Source of the DNA: Thermosulfuriphilus ammonigenes
GTDB lineage: Bacteria; Desulfobacterota; Thermodesulfobacteria; Thermodesulfobacteriales; ST65
NCBI RefSeq assembly: GCF_011207455.1
Contig: NZ_CP048877.1
Location: 364,576-428,575 of the forward strand
Reading direction: 5' to 3'
DNA: 64,000 nt
The position numbers and the translations under genes are program-made. This document shows positions 8,167 through 17,163 of this stretch, piece by piece; position 1 is the stretch's first letter; every line of letters begins with the position of its first letter. Under the pieces are notes generated by a model. The model was given only the letters and a program-made list of their open reading frames with translations. It did no database searches and was not told the DNA's origin.

Positions 8167-10123
8167 TCTCCAGCCAAAGGTTGCCAAGATCATCCACCAG
8201 AAAGCCAACCTCCGGGGGTACATAACAGGTGGTATAGTCAGAGATAATCACTACGGGCCCCCGGCCACTGTCTCCAGGGGCCAGCCCCCTCCAGGAGAGG
8301 ATCTTGCCTGCCTCCCACCTGTTGTCGATAAATATTCGTACCTGTCCTAAGAGTGCCGGCCCTTCGGGGCTCCAGCCGGGAAAAGAGAATTCTTGGCCCC
8401 TAACATAGACTCGACATCGGACAGCAGTGAGCTCTAAGGGATGATCCGCGAGAAAATATCCATAGAGTCTCTCATGGGTCTTTTCAAAACAAGAAATGAA
8501 GGCTTCATCAAAGGGAACAGTGATCTCATAGGATTGCCCCTGATACCGAAGATCAACCGAGGGCTCCAGAATAAGATCATCTGAAATAAAGCCAAGGGCC
8601 TGGGCCTCGGCCAGGGCAGAGCGAGCCAGATCCTCCACCAGGGCCGCCACCTCGGGATAAAGAAGCCTCTCCTTACTCAAAAAGACCGTCCGGGAATAAT
8701 CGAACATGGGACGGCTAGCCAGCATCCCCAGGGCCGAGAGCACTCCGGCCATAGCCGGGACGATCACCTTCCTTATGCCCAGCTCCCGGGCCAATTCAGC
8801 CGCATGCAGAGCCCCGGCTCCTCCATAGCAGAAAAGGACAAAGTCCCGGGGGTCGTATCCTCGCTCAAGACTCACAGCCCTCAGGGCCCGGGCCATGTTG
8901 ATATTAACCACCCTGATCACTCCCTGGGCTGTCTCAAAGGGAGAAAGCCCCAGGGCCCGAGACAGGGGCTCCATGGCCTTAAGGGCGGCTTGATAATCCA
9001 ATTTCATCCGGCCTGAAAGGAAATGCTCTGAAGGAAGACGGCCAACAAGGAGATTGGCATCGGTGACGGTGATTTTTTCCCCCCCACGAGCGTAACACAC
9101 GGGCCCAGGGTCAGCCCCGGCACTCTGAGGCCCCACCCTCAAGGCCCCTCCACGATCAACCCGAGCGATGGAGCCACCACCAGCCCCTACAGTATGAATA
9201 TCTATAACGGGCAGGGCCACTGGGAAGCCCTCTATTTGATAATCACGGGTATAGGATGGCAGACCGTCCACCAGAGAGACATCGGTAGAGGTCCCTCCCA
9301 TGTCAAAGGTAATGATTCTGGAGAGACCAAGTTTCTGACTCAAGGTCCAGGCCCCCATAACACCAGCTGCAGGACCAGAAAGGATAGTTCTCACAGCCTG
9401 GGAGCCCGCTACTCTGAGGGGAAGCATTCCCCCGTTTGACTGGATCACAAAGATGCTACTTCGCGGCAATCTTTTAGCCAGACGATGGAGGTAACGGTGC
9501 ACCACCGGGACCAGATAGGCATTAATCAAGGTGGTAGAAAAACGCTCATATTCTCGAAATTCAGGGATAACTTCTGAAGAAAGACAAACAGGAATGCCTA
9601 GGTCTTCTAACCATTGGCCAATTTCCCTCTCGTGGCTGGGGTTGACATATGAATGGAGCAGGCAGACCGCTACAGCTTCAGCCCTTTCCCGGGCCAAAAA
9701 GGCCTTGAGTCTGCTTTTTTCATGGGGTGAAAGCCCTCGCAGTACAGAGCCGTCAGCAGAGATCCTTTCTGAAACACCGATGACCCTCTTCCGAGCCACT
9801 ACAGGGGAGGGCCTGGTAACCAAAAAATCATAGAGCTTGGGCCGGGCCTGACGACCGATAAAAATAACGTCTTCAAAACCAGAAGTGGTAATCATGACTA
9901 CCCGAGCCCCTTTGCGCTCTAAAAAGGCATTTGTGGCCACGGTAGTGCCATGGAAGAGTTTAAATGGTTGGTCAAGGCCTGGTAGAAGACATCCCAGCCC
10001 CTCGATTATGGCCTGAGAGGGATCCTTGGGCGTTGAGGGAAGTTTGAAAGTTTGTAAATCATTATCTTTCCGGAGGACAAAGTCTGTAAAGGTGCCTCCG
10101 GTATCTACGGCCACTTCAATCAC
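8159..10123 (-). CDS. Hydantoinase/oxoprolinase family protein (HyuA-like)
   Basis: A 654-residue ATP-dependent amidohydrolase-type subunit of the N-methylhydantoinase A/5-oxoprolinase/acetone carboxylase family, with an actin-like ATPase fold. The start VAVDTGGTFTDF is the phosphate-1 loop. HGTTVATNAFLERKGA, QSNGGMLP, SGPAAGVMGA and FDMGGTSTDVSL are the family motifs, and CYGGAGALHA is near residue 435. The start is GTG. It overlaps the stop of the upstream phosphoesterase gene by 4 nt (GTGA). The partner subunit HyuB, usually encoded next door, is absent from the window, so the substrate cannot be guessed. Confidence 0.87.
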   Translation of the reverse strand: MIEVAVDTGGTFTDFVLRKDNDLQTFKLPSTPKDPSQAIIEGLGCLLPGLDQPFKLFHGTTVATNAFLERKGARVVMITTSGFEDVIFIGRQARPKLYDFLVTRPSPVVARKRVIGVSERISADGSVLRGLSPHEKSRLKAFLARERAEAVAVCLLHSYVNPSHEREIGQWLEDLGIPVCLSSEVIPEFREYERFSTTLINAYLVPVVHRYLHRLAKRLPRSSIFVIQSNGGMLPLRVAGSQAVRTILSGPAAGVMGAWTLSQKLGLSRIITFDMGGTSTDVSLVDGLPSYTRDYQIEGFPVALPVIDIHTVGAGGGSIARVDRGGALRVGPQSAGADPGPVCYARGGEKITVTDANLLVGRLPSEHFLSGRMKLDYQAALKAMEPLSRALGLSPFETAQGVIRVVNINMARALRAVSLERGYDPRDFVLFCYGGAGALHAAELARELGIRKVIVPAMAGVLSALGMLASRPMFDYSRTVFLSKERLLYPEVAALVEDLARSALAEAQALGFISDDLILEPSVDLRYQGQSYEITVPFDEAFISCFEKTHERLYGYFLADHPLELTAVRCRVYVRGQEFSFPGWSPEGPALLGQVRIFIDNRWEAGKILSWRGLAPGDSGRGPVVIISDYTTCYVPPEVGFLVDDLGNLWLEIT

Positions 10124-10608
10124 AGGATAACCTTTTCTATATGCCGCGTCTTGGTGTCAAAGAGGGCAAAGGTAGGAGGACCCTCCTTACCAAGGATCTC
10201 TCCGGGGTTAACCACCAGAGTCTGGCCTATTTGCTGGACTTCATAGACATGAGTATGCCCACAACAGACTAGATCATATTCTCCTGTGGTGGCCAGCCCC
10301 TTGGCCATCTGAGGAAAGTGAACCACGGCGAGCCTTAAGCCATCTATCTCTAAAGTGGCAGACCAGCCATGAAGATAAACTTCAGGGCTTTGGTTACAAA
10401 CTCGGCTCAGTAGCCAAACATCGCCGGGATTGTTGCCTAAGATAAGATGTTTGGGGCCAGTGAAGGCTGACAATTCCTTGATCATAAAAGGAGAGATCAA
10501 ATCACCACAGTGGATTAAACACTCCGCCCCTCGGGCGTTTATCTCCTCAATGGCCTGATGAAGGTTCCAGATGTGATCATGAGTATCACTGATGATAGCA
10601 ACCAGCAT
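10120..10608 (-). CDS. YfcE/MJ0936-type metallophosphoesterase
   Basis: A small (162-residue) two-metal phosphodiesterase of the calcineurin-like superfamily. The metal ligands are in VAIISDTHDH (D and H), HCGDLIS, LGNNPGD, VVHFPQ and CGHTHVYEV; NPGEIL near the end is also typical. Usual members cleave artificial phosphodiesters and physiological substrates are mostly unknown. I place the start at the ATG at 10608 because AAGGAG lies 6 nt before it. An upstream in-frame ATG at 10644 lacks a ribosome site. It is the first gene of a two-gene operon with the HyuA-like gene, which it overlaps by 4 nt. Confidence 0.85.
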   Translation of the reverse strand: MLVAIISDTHDHIWNLHQAIEEINARGAECLIHCGDLISPFMIKELSAFTGPKHLILGNNPGDVWLLSRVCNQSPEVYLHGWSATLEIDGLRLAVVHFPQMAKGLATTGEYDLVCCGHTHVYEVQQIGQTLVVNPGEILGKEGPPTFALFDTKTRHIEKVIL

Positions 10609-10884
10609 GTCTGACTCCTTAAAAAAATCTGGGGCGCGGTTCATTTCTATTACCCAAGAGCCTCAAAAAGCTCAAGGGGAGGCCAAAACATCGAAGCCAC
10701 TTTTATTAATTCTTGGAACCGAAGAGATCATTCCCGAAATTTTAGTCCCCCTTCAGCAGGCCCTCTTTTTAGATAGGCCTTAAAAAATGTCATTTTTCGG
10801 CCACAGATTCGTCAAATGGCTTTTCTATTTAGAAAAAGAAAATCATACCGATTAACTCCCCAAAGAGACCTTGGGAGGGATAAG

Positions 10885-11085
10885 ATGCGCTGCCGATATT
10901 TACGAAATTACTCCCTGGATACCTCTCAGTGGGTAGTAATCTCTTGTGCGGCCAGAAAAGGGCTTTATATTCCCAGTGCTTACGAGCTTCATGGTTACTG
11001 TATCGGTAAAGGCCATCGGTTATGTCCTTATTACCTCCGAAAAATCTTTAACCGCCGGCAGAACAAGAAAGAGGCCGCTGCTTAA
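10885..11085 (+). CDS. Small four-cysteine protein, likely metal-binding
   Basis: A 66-residue basic protein with four cysteines in the order CRY (residue 3), ISCAARKG (21), GYCIGKGH (39) and CPYYL (47). IPSAYELHGYC and the terminal CPYY resemble small uncharacterised proteins of sulfate-reducer relatives with a C...C...YC...CPxY layout. Binding of zinc or an iron-sulfur cluster is inference. The start is the ATG at 10885, with GGGAGG 6 nt upstream; an ATG at 10816 lacks a ribosome site. The tail is Lys/Arg-rich (RRQNKK). It stands alone between a divergent phosphoesterase and an AT-rich gap. Confidence 0.55.
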   Translation: MRCRYLRNYSLDTSQWVVISCAARKGLYIPSAYELHGYCIGKGHRLCPYYLRKIFNRRQNKKEAAA

Positions 11086-11431
11086 AAGGCCCTCCAAGGA
11101 TCGATCCCCTGGATCTCATCTGATCTGGATGAGAGTTCAATACTCGATGACATCTTTCTTGCTTTAAGCGACTTAGAAAAATCAGATAAATACCACTAAA
11201 GCAGACAAAAGAAGCATCCCTTACCAAGGGATAGTTAGAGATAAAAACATATAAACACAAAACCAAAACGTAAAACCCTAAACCATTAGGACAAAAAAGA
11301 GACAACTATTATCACCAATTAACCCTAGAAATATTACCTAGAAAAAACACGAAATCAGCAAAAATTTAAAGAATATCTTTAAAAAGGTCGATTCTTAGAT
11401 ATAAACCATCCCTAAAGAGAGGAGGGTGGAG
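11086..11431. other. AT-rich intergenic region before hemerythrin gene
   Basis: About 345 nt without a supportable gene. The first part contains a small hairpin (CTCATC at 11115-11120 with GATGAG at 11128-11133), too weak and without a T-run to call a terminator. The remainder is strongly AT-rich, like the hemerythrin gene it leads into. It holds a near-perfect 19-bp palindrome at 11365-11383 and a promoter-like pair at 11378-11405. Confidence 0.55.
11365..11405 (+). promoter_or_regulatory. Candidate promoter with overlapping palindromic operator
   Basis: TTTAAAGAATATCTTTAAA (11365-11383) is palindromic at 17 of 19 positions. Its right end supplies a possible -35 (TTTAAA, 11378-11383), followed after 16 bp by TATAAA (11400-11405). 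The hemerythrin ATG is about 27 nt further on. A repressor on this dyad would block the -35. The hexamers are only 4/6 and 5/6, and AT-rich sequence makes chance matches likely. Confidence 0.4.
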
Positions 11432-11839
11432 ATGGAAAAGCTAGTATCATGGAATGATGCGTTTAGCGTAGGAGTAAAGTGCATAGATGATCAACACAAA
11501 CAACTAGTAAAAATAATAAATTGCGTTCAAAGAGTAAAAAATATAGAAAAAGACAGAAAGAAAACCATAACAGTCCTTAACTGTTTAATAAGATATACAG
11601 ATACACACTTCATCACGGAAGAAAAGTTAATGAAAGAATATGACTACCCAGAATACAAAGAGCACCAAGAAGAACATGAAAAACTATTAATGGATATTTT
11701 TAACATCCACTCACTATATGAAAAAGGAGATATAACCTCAAATTGCCTCATGGTCTTCTTAAAAGACTGGCTGGTGTGCCACATACTGGATACAGACAGA
11801 AGGTGTGGCCTTTTTTTAAAAGCAAAGGGAGTTTCTTAA
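11432..11839 (+). CDS. Bacteriohemerythrin
   Basis: A 135-residue diiron oxygen-binding protein. The iron ligands of the four-helix bundle are visible in order: IDDQHKQL (His), HFITEE (His and Glu), YKEHQEEHEKL (two His) and CHILDTDR (His and Asp). Such proteins bind O2 or act in sensing and oxygen defence in microaerobic or anaerobic bacteria. I prefer the ATG at 11432, which has GGAGG six bases upstream, over the GTG at 11426. Codon use is strikingly AT-rich (many AAA, ATA, TTA) compared with both flanks, suggesting recent acquisition. The neighbouring chemoreceptor is convergent, so the two are not co-transcribed. Confidence 0.93.
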   Translation: MEKLVSWNDAFSVGVKCIDDQHKQLVKIINCVQRVKNIEKDRKKTITVLNCLIRYTDTHFITEEKLMKEYDYPEYKEHQEEHEKLLMDIFNIHSLYEKGDITSNCLMVFLKDWLVCHILDTDRRCGLFLKAKGVS

Positions 11840-11843
11840 AAGA

Positions 11844-11871
11844 AGAGAGAGGGGAGTTCTCCCCTCTCTCT
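11844..11871 (-). terminator. Strong hairpin between hemerythrin and mcp
   Basis: A perfect 13-bp stem is formed by AGAGAGAGGGGAG and its complement, separated by only two bases. On the minus strand it is followed by a T-rich tract (TTCTTTTAAG), so it fits the chemoreceptor gene, whose stop is 20 nt upstream. It may also serve the convergent hemerythrin gene, although no T-run follows on the plus strand. Confidence 0.7.
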
Positions 11872-11890
11872 GAAACCTGGCTGGAAGCTA

Positions 11891-13396
11891 CTAACAGCGG
11901 AATCTGGAGGCCAGCTCTTTAAGCCTTACTGCCAAAGAAGCCAGCTCCTGGGAGAGGGCCTGTCCTTCTTCACCCTTTTTGGCCGTCTCCTCTACAGCCA
12001 GGGCCATAGAGTTGATCTTACCCTTAATATTTTCGGTACTTTCTGCCGCCAAAGATATGGATTGACTTATCTCTCCCATGGTCGCAGTCTGTTCCTCTAC
12101 GGCACTGGCTATAGTGTTGGAAATATCGTTTATCTGACCAACAATTCCCGTAATCTCCTCAATGGCCTGGACCGATGCCTCCGCATCGGTCTGAATAGCC
12201 TGGATCTTCTGGGAGATTTCATCTGTAGCCTTGGCCGTCTGTTTGGCCAGCTCCTTGACCTCATTGGCCACCACCGCAAAGCCCTTGCCGGCCTCTCCGG
12301 CCCGGGCGGCCTCAATGGTGGCGTTCAGGGCCAGAAGGTTGGTCTGCTCGGCGATCTGGGTGATGAGCTTGACCACCTCCCCTATCTCCTGAGAAGACAC
12401 ACTAAGCTTGGAGACCACTTCATTGGTCTCCTGGGCCTTTACTAGGGCCTGATTGGCCACCTGAGCTGCCTGGGATGTATTTTGGGAGATTTCGGTAATG
12501 GCTGAGACCATCTCCTGAGCGGCACTAGAGACGGCCTGGATATTATTACTTACAGACTCCTCGGCCTTCTGAACCTCCTCGGCCTCCTGGGCCAGACTTT
12601 TGGCCGTGGTGGCCACTTCAAGGCCAGCCCGATTGACCTCCTCGGCCGAAGCGGAAACCTTCTCCGAGGAAGTCTTGACCTCTCCCAAGGTCTCCCTTAA
12701 GCTGGCAACCATTTTTTGGAGGCCTCTAAGGAGCTGGCCGATCTCGTCTCGGCCCAGATGGGGAAAGCTCACCGTAAAATCCCCTTTTGCCAGCTTATCC
12801 ACCACAGAAAGGGCCTTTTCTACCGGCCTGATCACCGAGACAGAAATAGACCACCAGATAACGGCCAGGATAAGCAGCGTAAAACTAAAGATTATCCCCT
12901 GGTATAGCTTAAGCCGGGAGAGACCTTCTACGGCCTTGGCCTCAAAAAGTTTGGTCAGTTTATTGGCCTCTTCAAGAAGCTCAAGGTTGTGTTCCAGAAT
13001 ATAGTTGCGGTCTTCCTGCGTTCCCTGACCGGAGATGGCCTTGTTTAGGTGGTCTTTAAACTCCTGCCAGGCCTGCTCAAGCCTGGAGATCTGGGCCAGA
13101 ATCTTTTCATCCTCAATGGCCGAAAGGTTGTACTTTGAGTCCCCTCCCTTAAGGGCCCTGAGGCTCTCCTCAAAAAGGGCCATGGTCTCCTTTACGCCGG
13201 CAAAATCACCTTCCAGGAACTGTTTAGTCATCTTCTGGGATAGCATCCGCTGACGTCCGGCCAGATTAACGGCCACGGCATCCTGACTGTTCTTCTGAAG
13301 GACAAAAAAGATTACCCCAAAGTTAACGAGACCTACCAGAAACATGATCAGCACAATCAAAGTCAACCGCCCTTTTATGGTCTCAAAGATCCTCAC
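11891..13396 (-). CDS. Methyl-accepting chemotaxis protein with PilJ-type sensor
   Basis: A 501-residue membrane chemoreceptor. Transmembrane helix 1 is about residues 10-31. The periplasmic domain has the PilJ/type IV pili-MCP signature NLAGRQRMLSQKM, a motif shared with nitrate-sensing-like helical modules. Helix 2 is about 168-188, followed by HAMP. The cytoplasmic signalling hairpin has its tip in the segment QTNLLALNATIEAARAGE plus the adjoining GKGFAVVANEVKELA. There is no C-terminal CheR-binding pentapeptide. The GTG start has AAGGAGG seven bases upstream. A sigma-28-like promoter precedes it, tying it to the flagellar/chemotaxis regulon. Confidence 0.94.
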   Translation of the reverse strand: MRIFETIKGRLTLIVLIMFLVGLVNFGVIFFVLQKNSQDAVAVNLAGRQRMLSQKMTKQFLEGDFAGVKETMALFEESLRALKGGDSKYNLSAIEDEKILAQISRLEQAWQEFKDHLNKAISGQGTQEDRNYILEHNLELLEEANKLTKLFEAKAVEGLSRLKLYQGIIFSFTLLILAVIWWSISVSVIRPVEKALSVVDKLAKGDFTVSFPHLGRDEIGQLLRGLQKMVASLRETLGEVKTSSEKVSASAEEVNRAGLEVATTAKSLAQEAEEVQKAEESVSNNIQAVSSAAQEMVSAITEISQNTSQAAQVANQALVKAQETNEVVSKLSVSSQEIGEVVKLITQIAEQTNLLALNATIEAARAGEAGKGFAVVANEVKELAKQTAKATDEISQKIQAIQTDAEASVQAIEEITGIVGQINDISNTIASAVEEQTATMGEISQSISLAAESTENIKGKINSMALAVEETAKKGEEGQALSQELASLAVRLKELASRFRC

Positions 13397-13432
13397 GTCT
13401 GACCTCCTTAAGATTTTTCTCGTTTAAAATGA

Positions 13433-13458
13433 TTATCGGCCGGAGGCAGATTTCTTTA
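13433..13458 (-). promoter_or_regulatory. Sigma-28 (FliA)-type promoter upstream of mcp
   Basis: On the minus strand the sequence reads TAAAGAAA, 10 bases, then GCCGATAA. The -10 half is identical to the E. coli FliA consensus GCCGATAA. The -35 half matches TAAA exactly, with a spacer one base shorter than the consensus TAAAGTTT-N11. It lies 37 nt before the GTG of the chemoreceptor, leaving room for the AAGGAGG. Confidence 0.75.
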
Positions 13459-13486
13459 TAATGGAATTGTTTAAAGGGGAGAGTGG

Positions 13487-14281
13487 TTATCTCTTCTTGA
13501 CCAGTTTTTCCAGGCAAAGTCTGACTTCAGAGTCGATCAGGTGACGGCCGGCCCAGAAAGTGACCAGGGTTGTCCCCAGAGCATAGGCGGCGGCTAGCAT
13601 GAACATCACCAGAATCTGGTAGGCTACAGCCTGAAGAGGGTCGGCACCGGCCAAGATTTGGCCGGTCATCATTCCCGGAAGGGAGACCACCCCGGCCACC
13701 GACATGGCGTTGACGATAGGAATAAGACCGGTCCTTACGGCCATCTGCCAAGGACGTCTTAATGCCTCTCCCCGGGTGGCCCCATAAGATAGATAAAGCT
13801 CAACCTCCTCCCGGTGGCTAACCAGATAGTCAAGGAAGCGATCCAGGGATAAGGAAACACCGTTTAAAGAGTTTCCCAGGATCATCCCCATAAGGGGGAT
13901 GACATATTGGGGATGATACCAGGGTTTGACCCCCACAATTAGCTGGGTAACTATTCCGCCGACCAAAATGGCGGAAAAGCTCATGGTCGCCGCGGCGTTC
14001 CAGAAGATCCCGGTATAACTTCGCGAAGAACGAGCCACAGCCTCACGACTGGCCATAAGAATCATAAAGATGAGGATGAAGGTCACCGACCAGGGACTCT
14101 CGTGGGCAAAGATCCCCTTTAGCACCAACCCCAAAATGGAGAGCTGAACCACCGTCCTCAAGGCAGCCCAAAGAAGACGCCTCTCAAGTCCCAGGCCTAA
14201 GATTAGAGAAAGAATCCCGGCCAAAAGAACCAAGGTTGAAGCCCAAAAGAGATCCAAAGGCCCTAAAGTAATCTGGGTCAT
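13487..14281 (-). CDS. fetB: FetB/YbbM-type ABC permease (UPF0014)
   Basis: A 264-residue integral membrane protein of the UPF0014 family with about seven hydrophobic segments. Family marks are LERRLLWAALRTVVQLSILGL near the N-terminus, PLMGMILGNSLNGVSL, the cytoplasmic LSYGATRGEALRRP, and GLIPIVNAMSVAGVVSLPGMMTGQIL. In E. coli FetAB is linked to iron export and peroxide resistance; transfer of that role here is by homology only. It begins 3 nt after the stop of the ATPase gene, forming a two-gene ABC operon. Confidence 0.85.
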   Translation of the reverse strand: MTQITLGPLDLFWASTLVLLAGILSLILGLGLERRLLWAALRTVVQLSILGLVLKGIFAHESPWSVTFILIFMILMASREAVARSSRSYTGIFWNAAATMSFSAILVGGIVTQLIVGVKPWYHPQYVIPLMGMILGNSLNGVSLSLDRFLDYLVSHREEVELYLSYGATRGEALRRPWQMAVRTGLIPIVNAMSVAGVVSLPGMMTGQILAGADPLQAVAYQILVMFMLAAAYALGTTLVTFWAGRHLIDSEVRLCLEKLVKKR

Positions 14282-14284
14282 GTT

Positions 14285-14941
14285 TTAAAATATCCTCTTC
14301 AGGCCACCACTCTCTAACCGGAAAAGGATGTCCACTCCTTTAGGCACAGGTTCGTGGATAACACAAAGGCTGGCCCTTCCAGGGCGTCTGGCCTGTCGAG
14401 AGAGGAGTTTAAAGGCTCGAGTGTAACTTTCAGGGTCAAGTCCTGTAAACGGCTCATCGGCTAAAAGCACCTTCGGATCCCAGAGAAGGGCCCTAACCAG
14501 GGCCAAACGGTGGCGTTCGCCTAAAGAAAGATCTCTCACCCTTTGAGACCAGCGAAGATATCCCAGGCCCAAATATTCCATAAGCTCCCGGGCCCTTGAT
14601 TCATCAAAACAGCGATCTCCTCGATTTTTAAGACCAAAAACAAAGGTTAAGTTATCCCAAATTGTGCCGGCAATCATTGCTGCCCCACAAGAGAGTAGAA
14701 GCACCTCGGCCCGAAAGCGGGAAATATCCGACGGAAGATATTCTCTCCCCTCAAGAAATCTCCTTGCCCCCTTGGCTGGTATTAGACCAACCATTTGTCG
14801 CAAGAGAGAAGTCTTTCCCGAGCCAGAAGGACCGGTGAGGACTACCAGGGTGGCCTCAGGCAGAATGACTGTCACGTCCTTATAAAGTAAACGGCCGTTT
14901 TCTTCAAAGCTTAGAGGACCTACCCAGAGAAGATCAGACAT
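14285..14941 (-). CDS. fetA: FetA/YbbL-type ABC ATPase
   Basis: A 218-residue nucleotide-binding subunit. Walker A is GPSGSGKTSLL (about 37-47), the signature is LSLGERHRLALVRAL (variant of LSGGQ with LSLGE), and Walker B is VLLADEPFTGLDP. The H-loop lies in CVIHEP. The short length and partner permease fit the FetAB system. It lies directly downstream of the groEL terminator; only about 32 nt separate the hairpin from its ATG, so its own promoter must be compact or lie within the terminator region. Confidence 0.85.
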   Translation of the reverse strand: MSDLLWVGPLSFEENGRLLYKDVTVILPEATLVVLTGPSGSGKTSLLRQMVGLIPAKGARRFLEGREYLPSDISRFRAEVLLLSCGAAMIAGTIWDNLTFVFGLKNRGDRCFDESRARELMEYLGLGYLRWSQRVRDLSLGERHRLALVRALLWDPKVLLADEPFTGLDPESYTRAFKLLSRQARRPGRASLCVIHEPVPKGVDILFRLESGGLKRIF

Positions 14942-14973
14942 CTTTTGAGGAATACCACAGTGGCCCCAAAAAC

Positions 14974-15000
14974 AAAAAGGCCCCTTTTCGGGGCCTTTTT
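14974..15000 (-). terminator. Intrinsic terminator of groES-groEL
   Basis: The hairpin GGCCCC/GGGGCC with a 5-nt loop is flanked by A5 on one side and T5 on the other, so it can work in both directions. It lies 41 nt beyond the groEL stop on the minus strand. Confidence 0.88.
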
Positions 15001-15041
15001 AAGCCGGGGGCCAATTCCCCCGGCATATCAATTACCTTGCT

Positions 15042-16679
<1,638 letters not shown>

Positions 16680-16744
16680 TTATTTAATCTCTGGGAGTTT
16701 TGTAGGAAAATCTGAAAAAATTCCGGAAAGAAGTTCGAGAAAAG

Positions 16745-17035
16745 CTAATCTTCAATGATGGCTAGGACATCGTCTTCACGCATGATGAGATACTCTTCAC
16801 CCTCGATCTTAACCTCGGTCCCGGCATACTTGCCAAAAAGGATCCGATCACCTTCCTTGACCACCATAGGGATCTTCTGCCCGCTGTCGGTTACCCGACC
16901 ATCACCTACGGCAATCACCTTACCCATGATGGGCTTCTCTTTAGCCGTATCCGGGATAATAATCCCGCCCTTGGTGCGCTCTTCCTCTTCGATCCTCTGG
17001 ACAAGGATCCGGTCATGAAGCGGCCGAATCTTCAT
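16745..17035 (-). CDS. groES: Co-chaperonin GroES (Hsp10)
   Basis: A 96-residue heptameric lid of the GroEL chamber. [12 protein letters not shown] is the conserved start, GGIIIPDTA the mobile loop, and [16 protein letters not shown] plus the final EDDVLAIIE complete the fold. I choose the ATG at 17035, which opens the conserved domain and follows AGGAGG/AAGGAG. An upstream in-frame start would add residues without family support. Transcription is expected from the CIRCE-bearing promoter just upstream. Confidence 0.97.
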   Translation of the reverse strand: MKIRPLHDRILVQRIEEEERTKGGIIIPDTAKEKPIMGKVIAVGDGRVTDSGQKIPMVVKEGDRILFGKYAGTEVKIEGEEYLIMREDDVLAIIED

Positions 17036-17079
17036 ACTCCTTCCCTCCTGTGATTGAGTTTTTAACTCTTTGGAGCTTG

Positions 17080-17106
17080 TTAGCACTCGTCGAAGTCGGC
17101 TGCTAA
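17080..17106 (-). promoter_or_regulatory. CIRCE element (HrcA operator)
   Basis: The plus strand reads TTAGCACTC, nine bases, then GGCTGCTAA. The left arm is a perfect CIRCE half. The right arm differs from GAGTGCTAA at two central positions. It overlaps the -10 of the groES promoter and lies 45 nt before the start codon, the usual position for HrcA repression of groESL. Confidence 0.88.
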
Positions 17107-17132
17107 TATAATCACTTGCCTCCGGGGTGCAA
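17105..17132 (-). promoter_or_regulatory. groES-groEL promoter
   Basis: On the minus strand TTGCAC (17132-17127) is followed after 16 bp by TATATT (17110-17105). The CIRCE palindrome begins within this -10. No sigma-32-type consensus is evident, consistent with HrcA-type rather than RpoH-type control. Confidence 0.65.
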
Positions 17133-17163
17133 GATCTTTTTTTAAGACTTTTTAAGGTTGCTT

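Noticed and set aside
10592-10783. Plus-strand 63-codon frame with a hydrophobic-looking C-terminal part
   Set aside because: It overlaps the start of the minus-strand phosphoesterase and lacks a ribosome site. The segment LLILGTEEIIPEI vaguely recalls archaemetzincin N-termini, but nothing follows. At most a gene remnant.
11048-11305. Minus-strand frame of 85 codons over the AT-rich gap
   Set aside because: Hydrophobic, low-complexity translation, no ribosome site, and it overlaps the end of the small cysteine protein gene.
17111-17163. Possible terminator between the zinc-knuckle gene and groES
   Set aside because: There are T/A runs but no stem of useful length.
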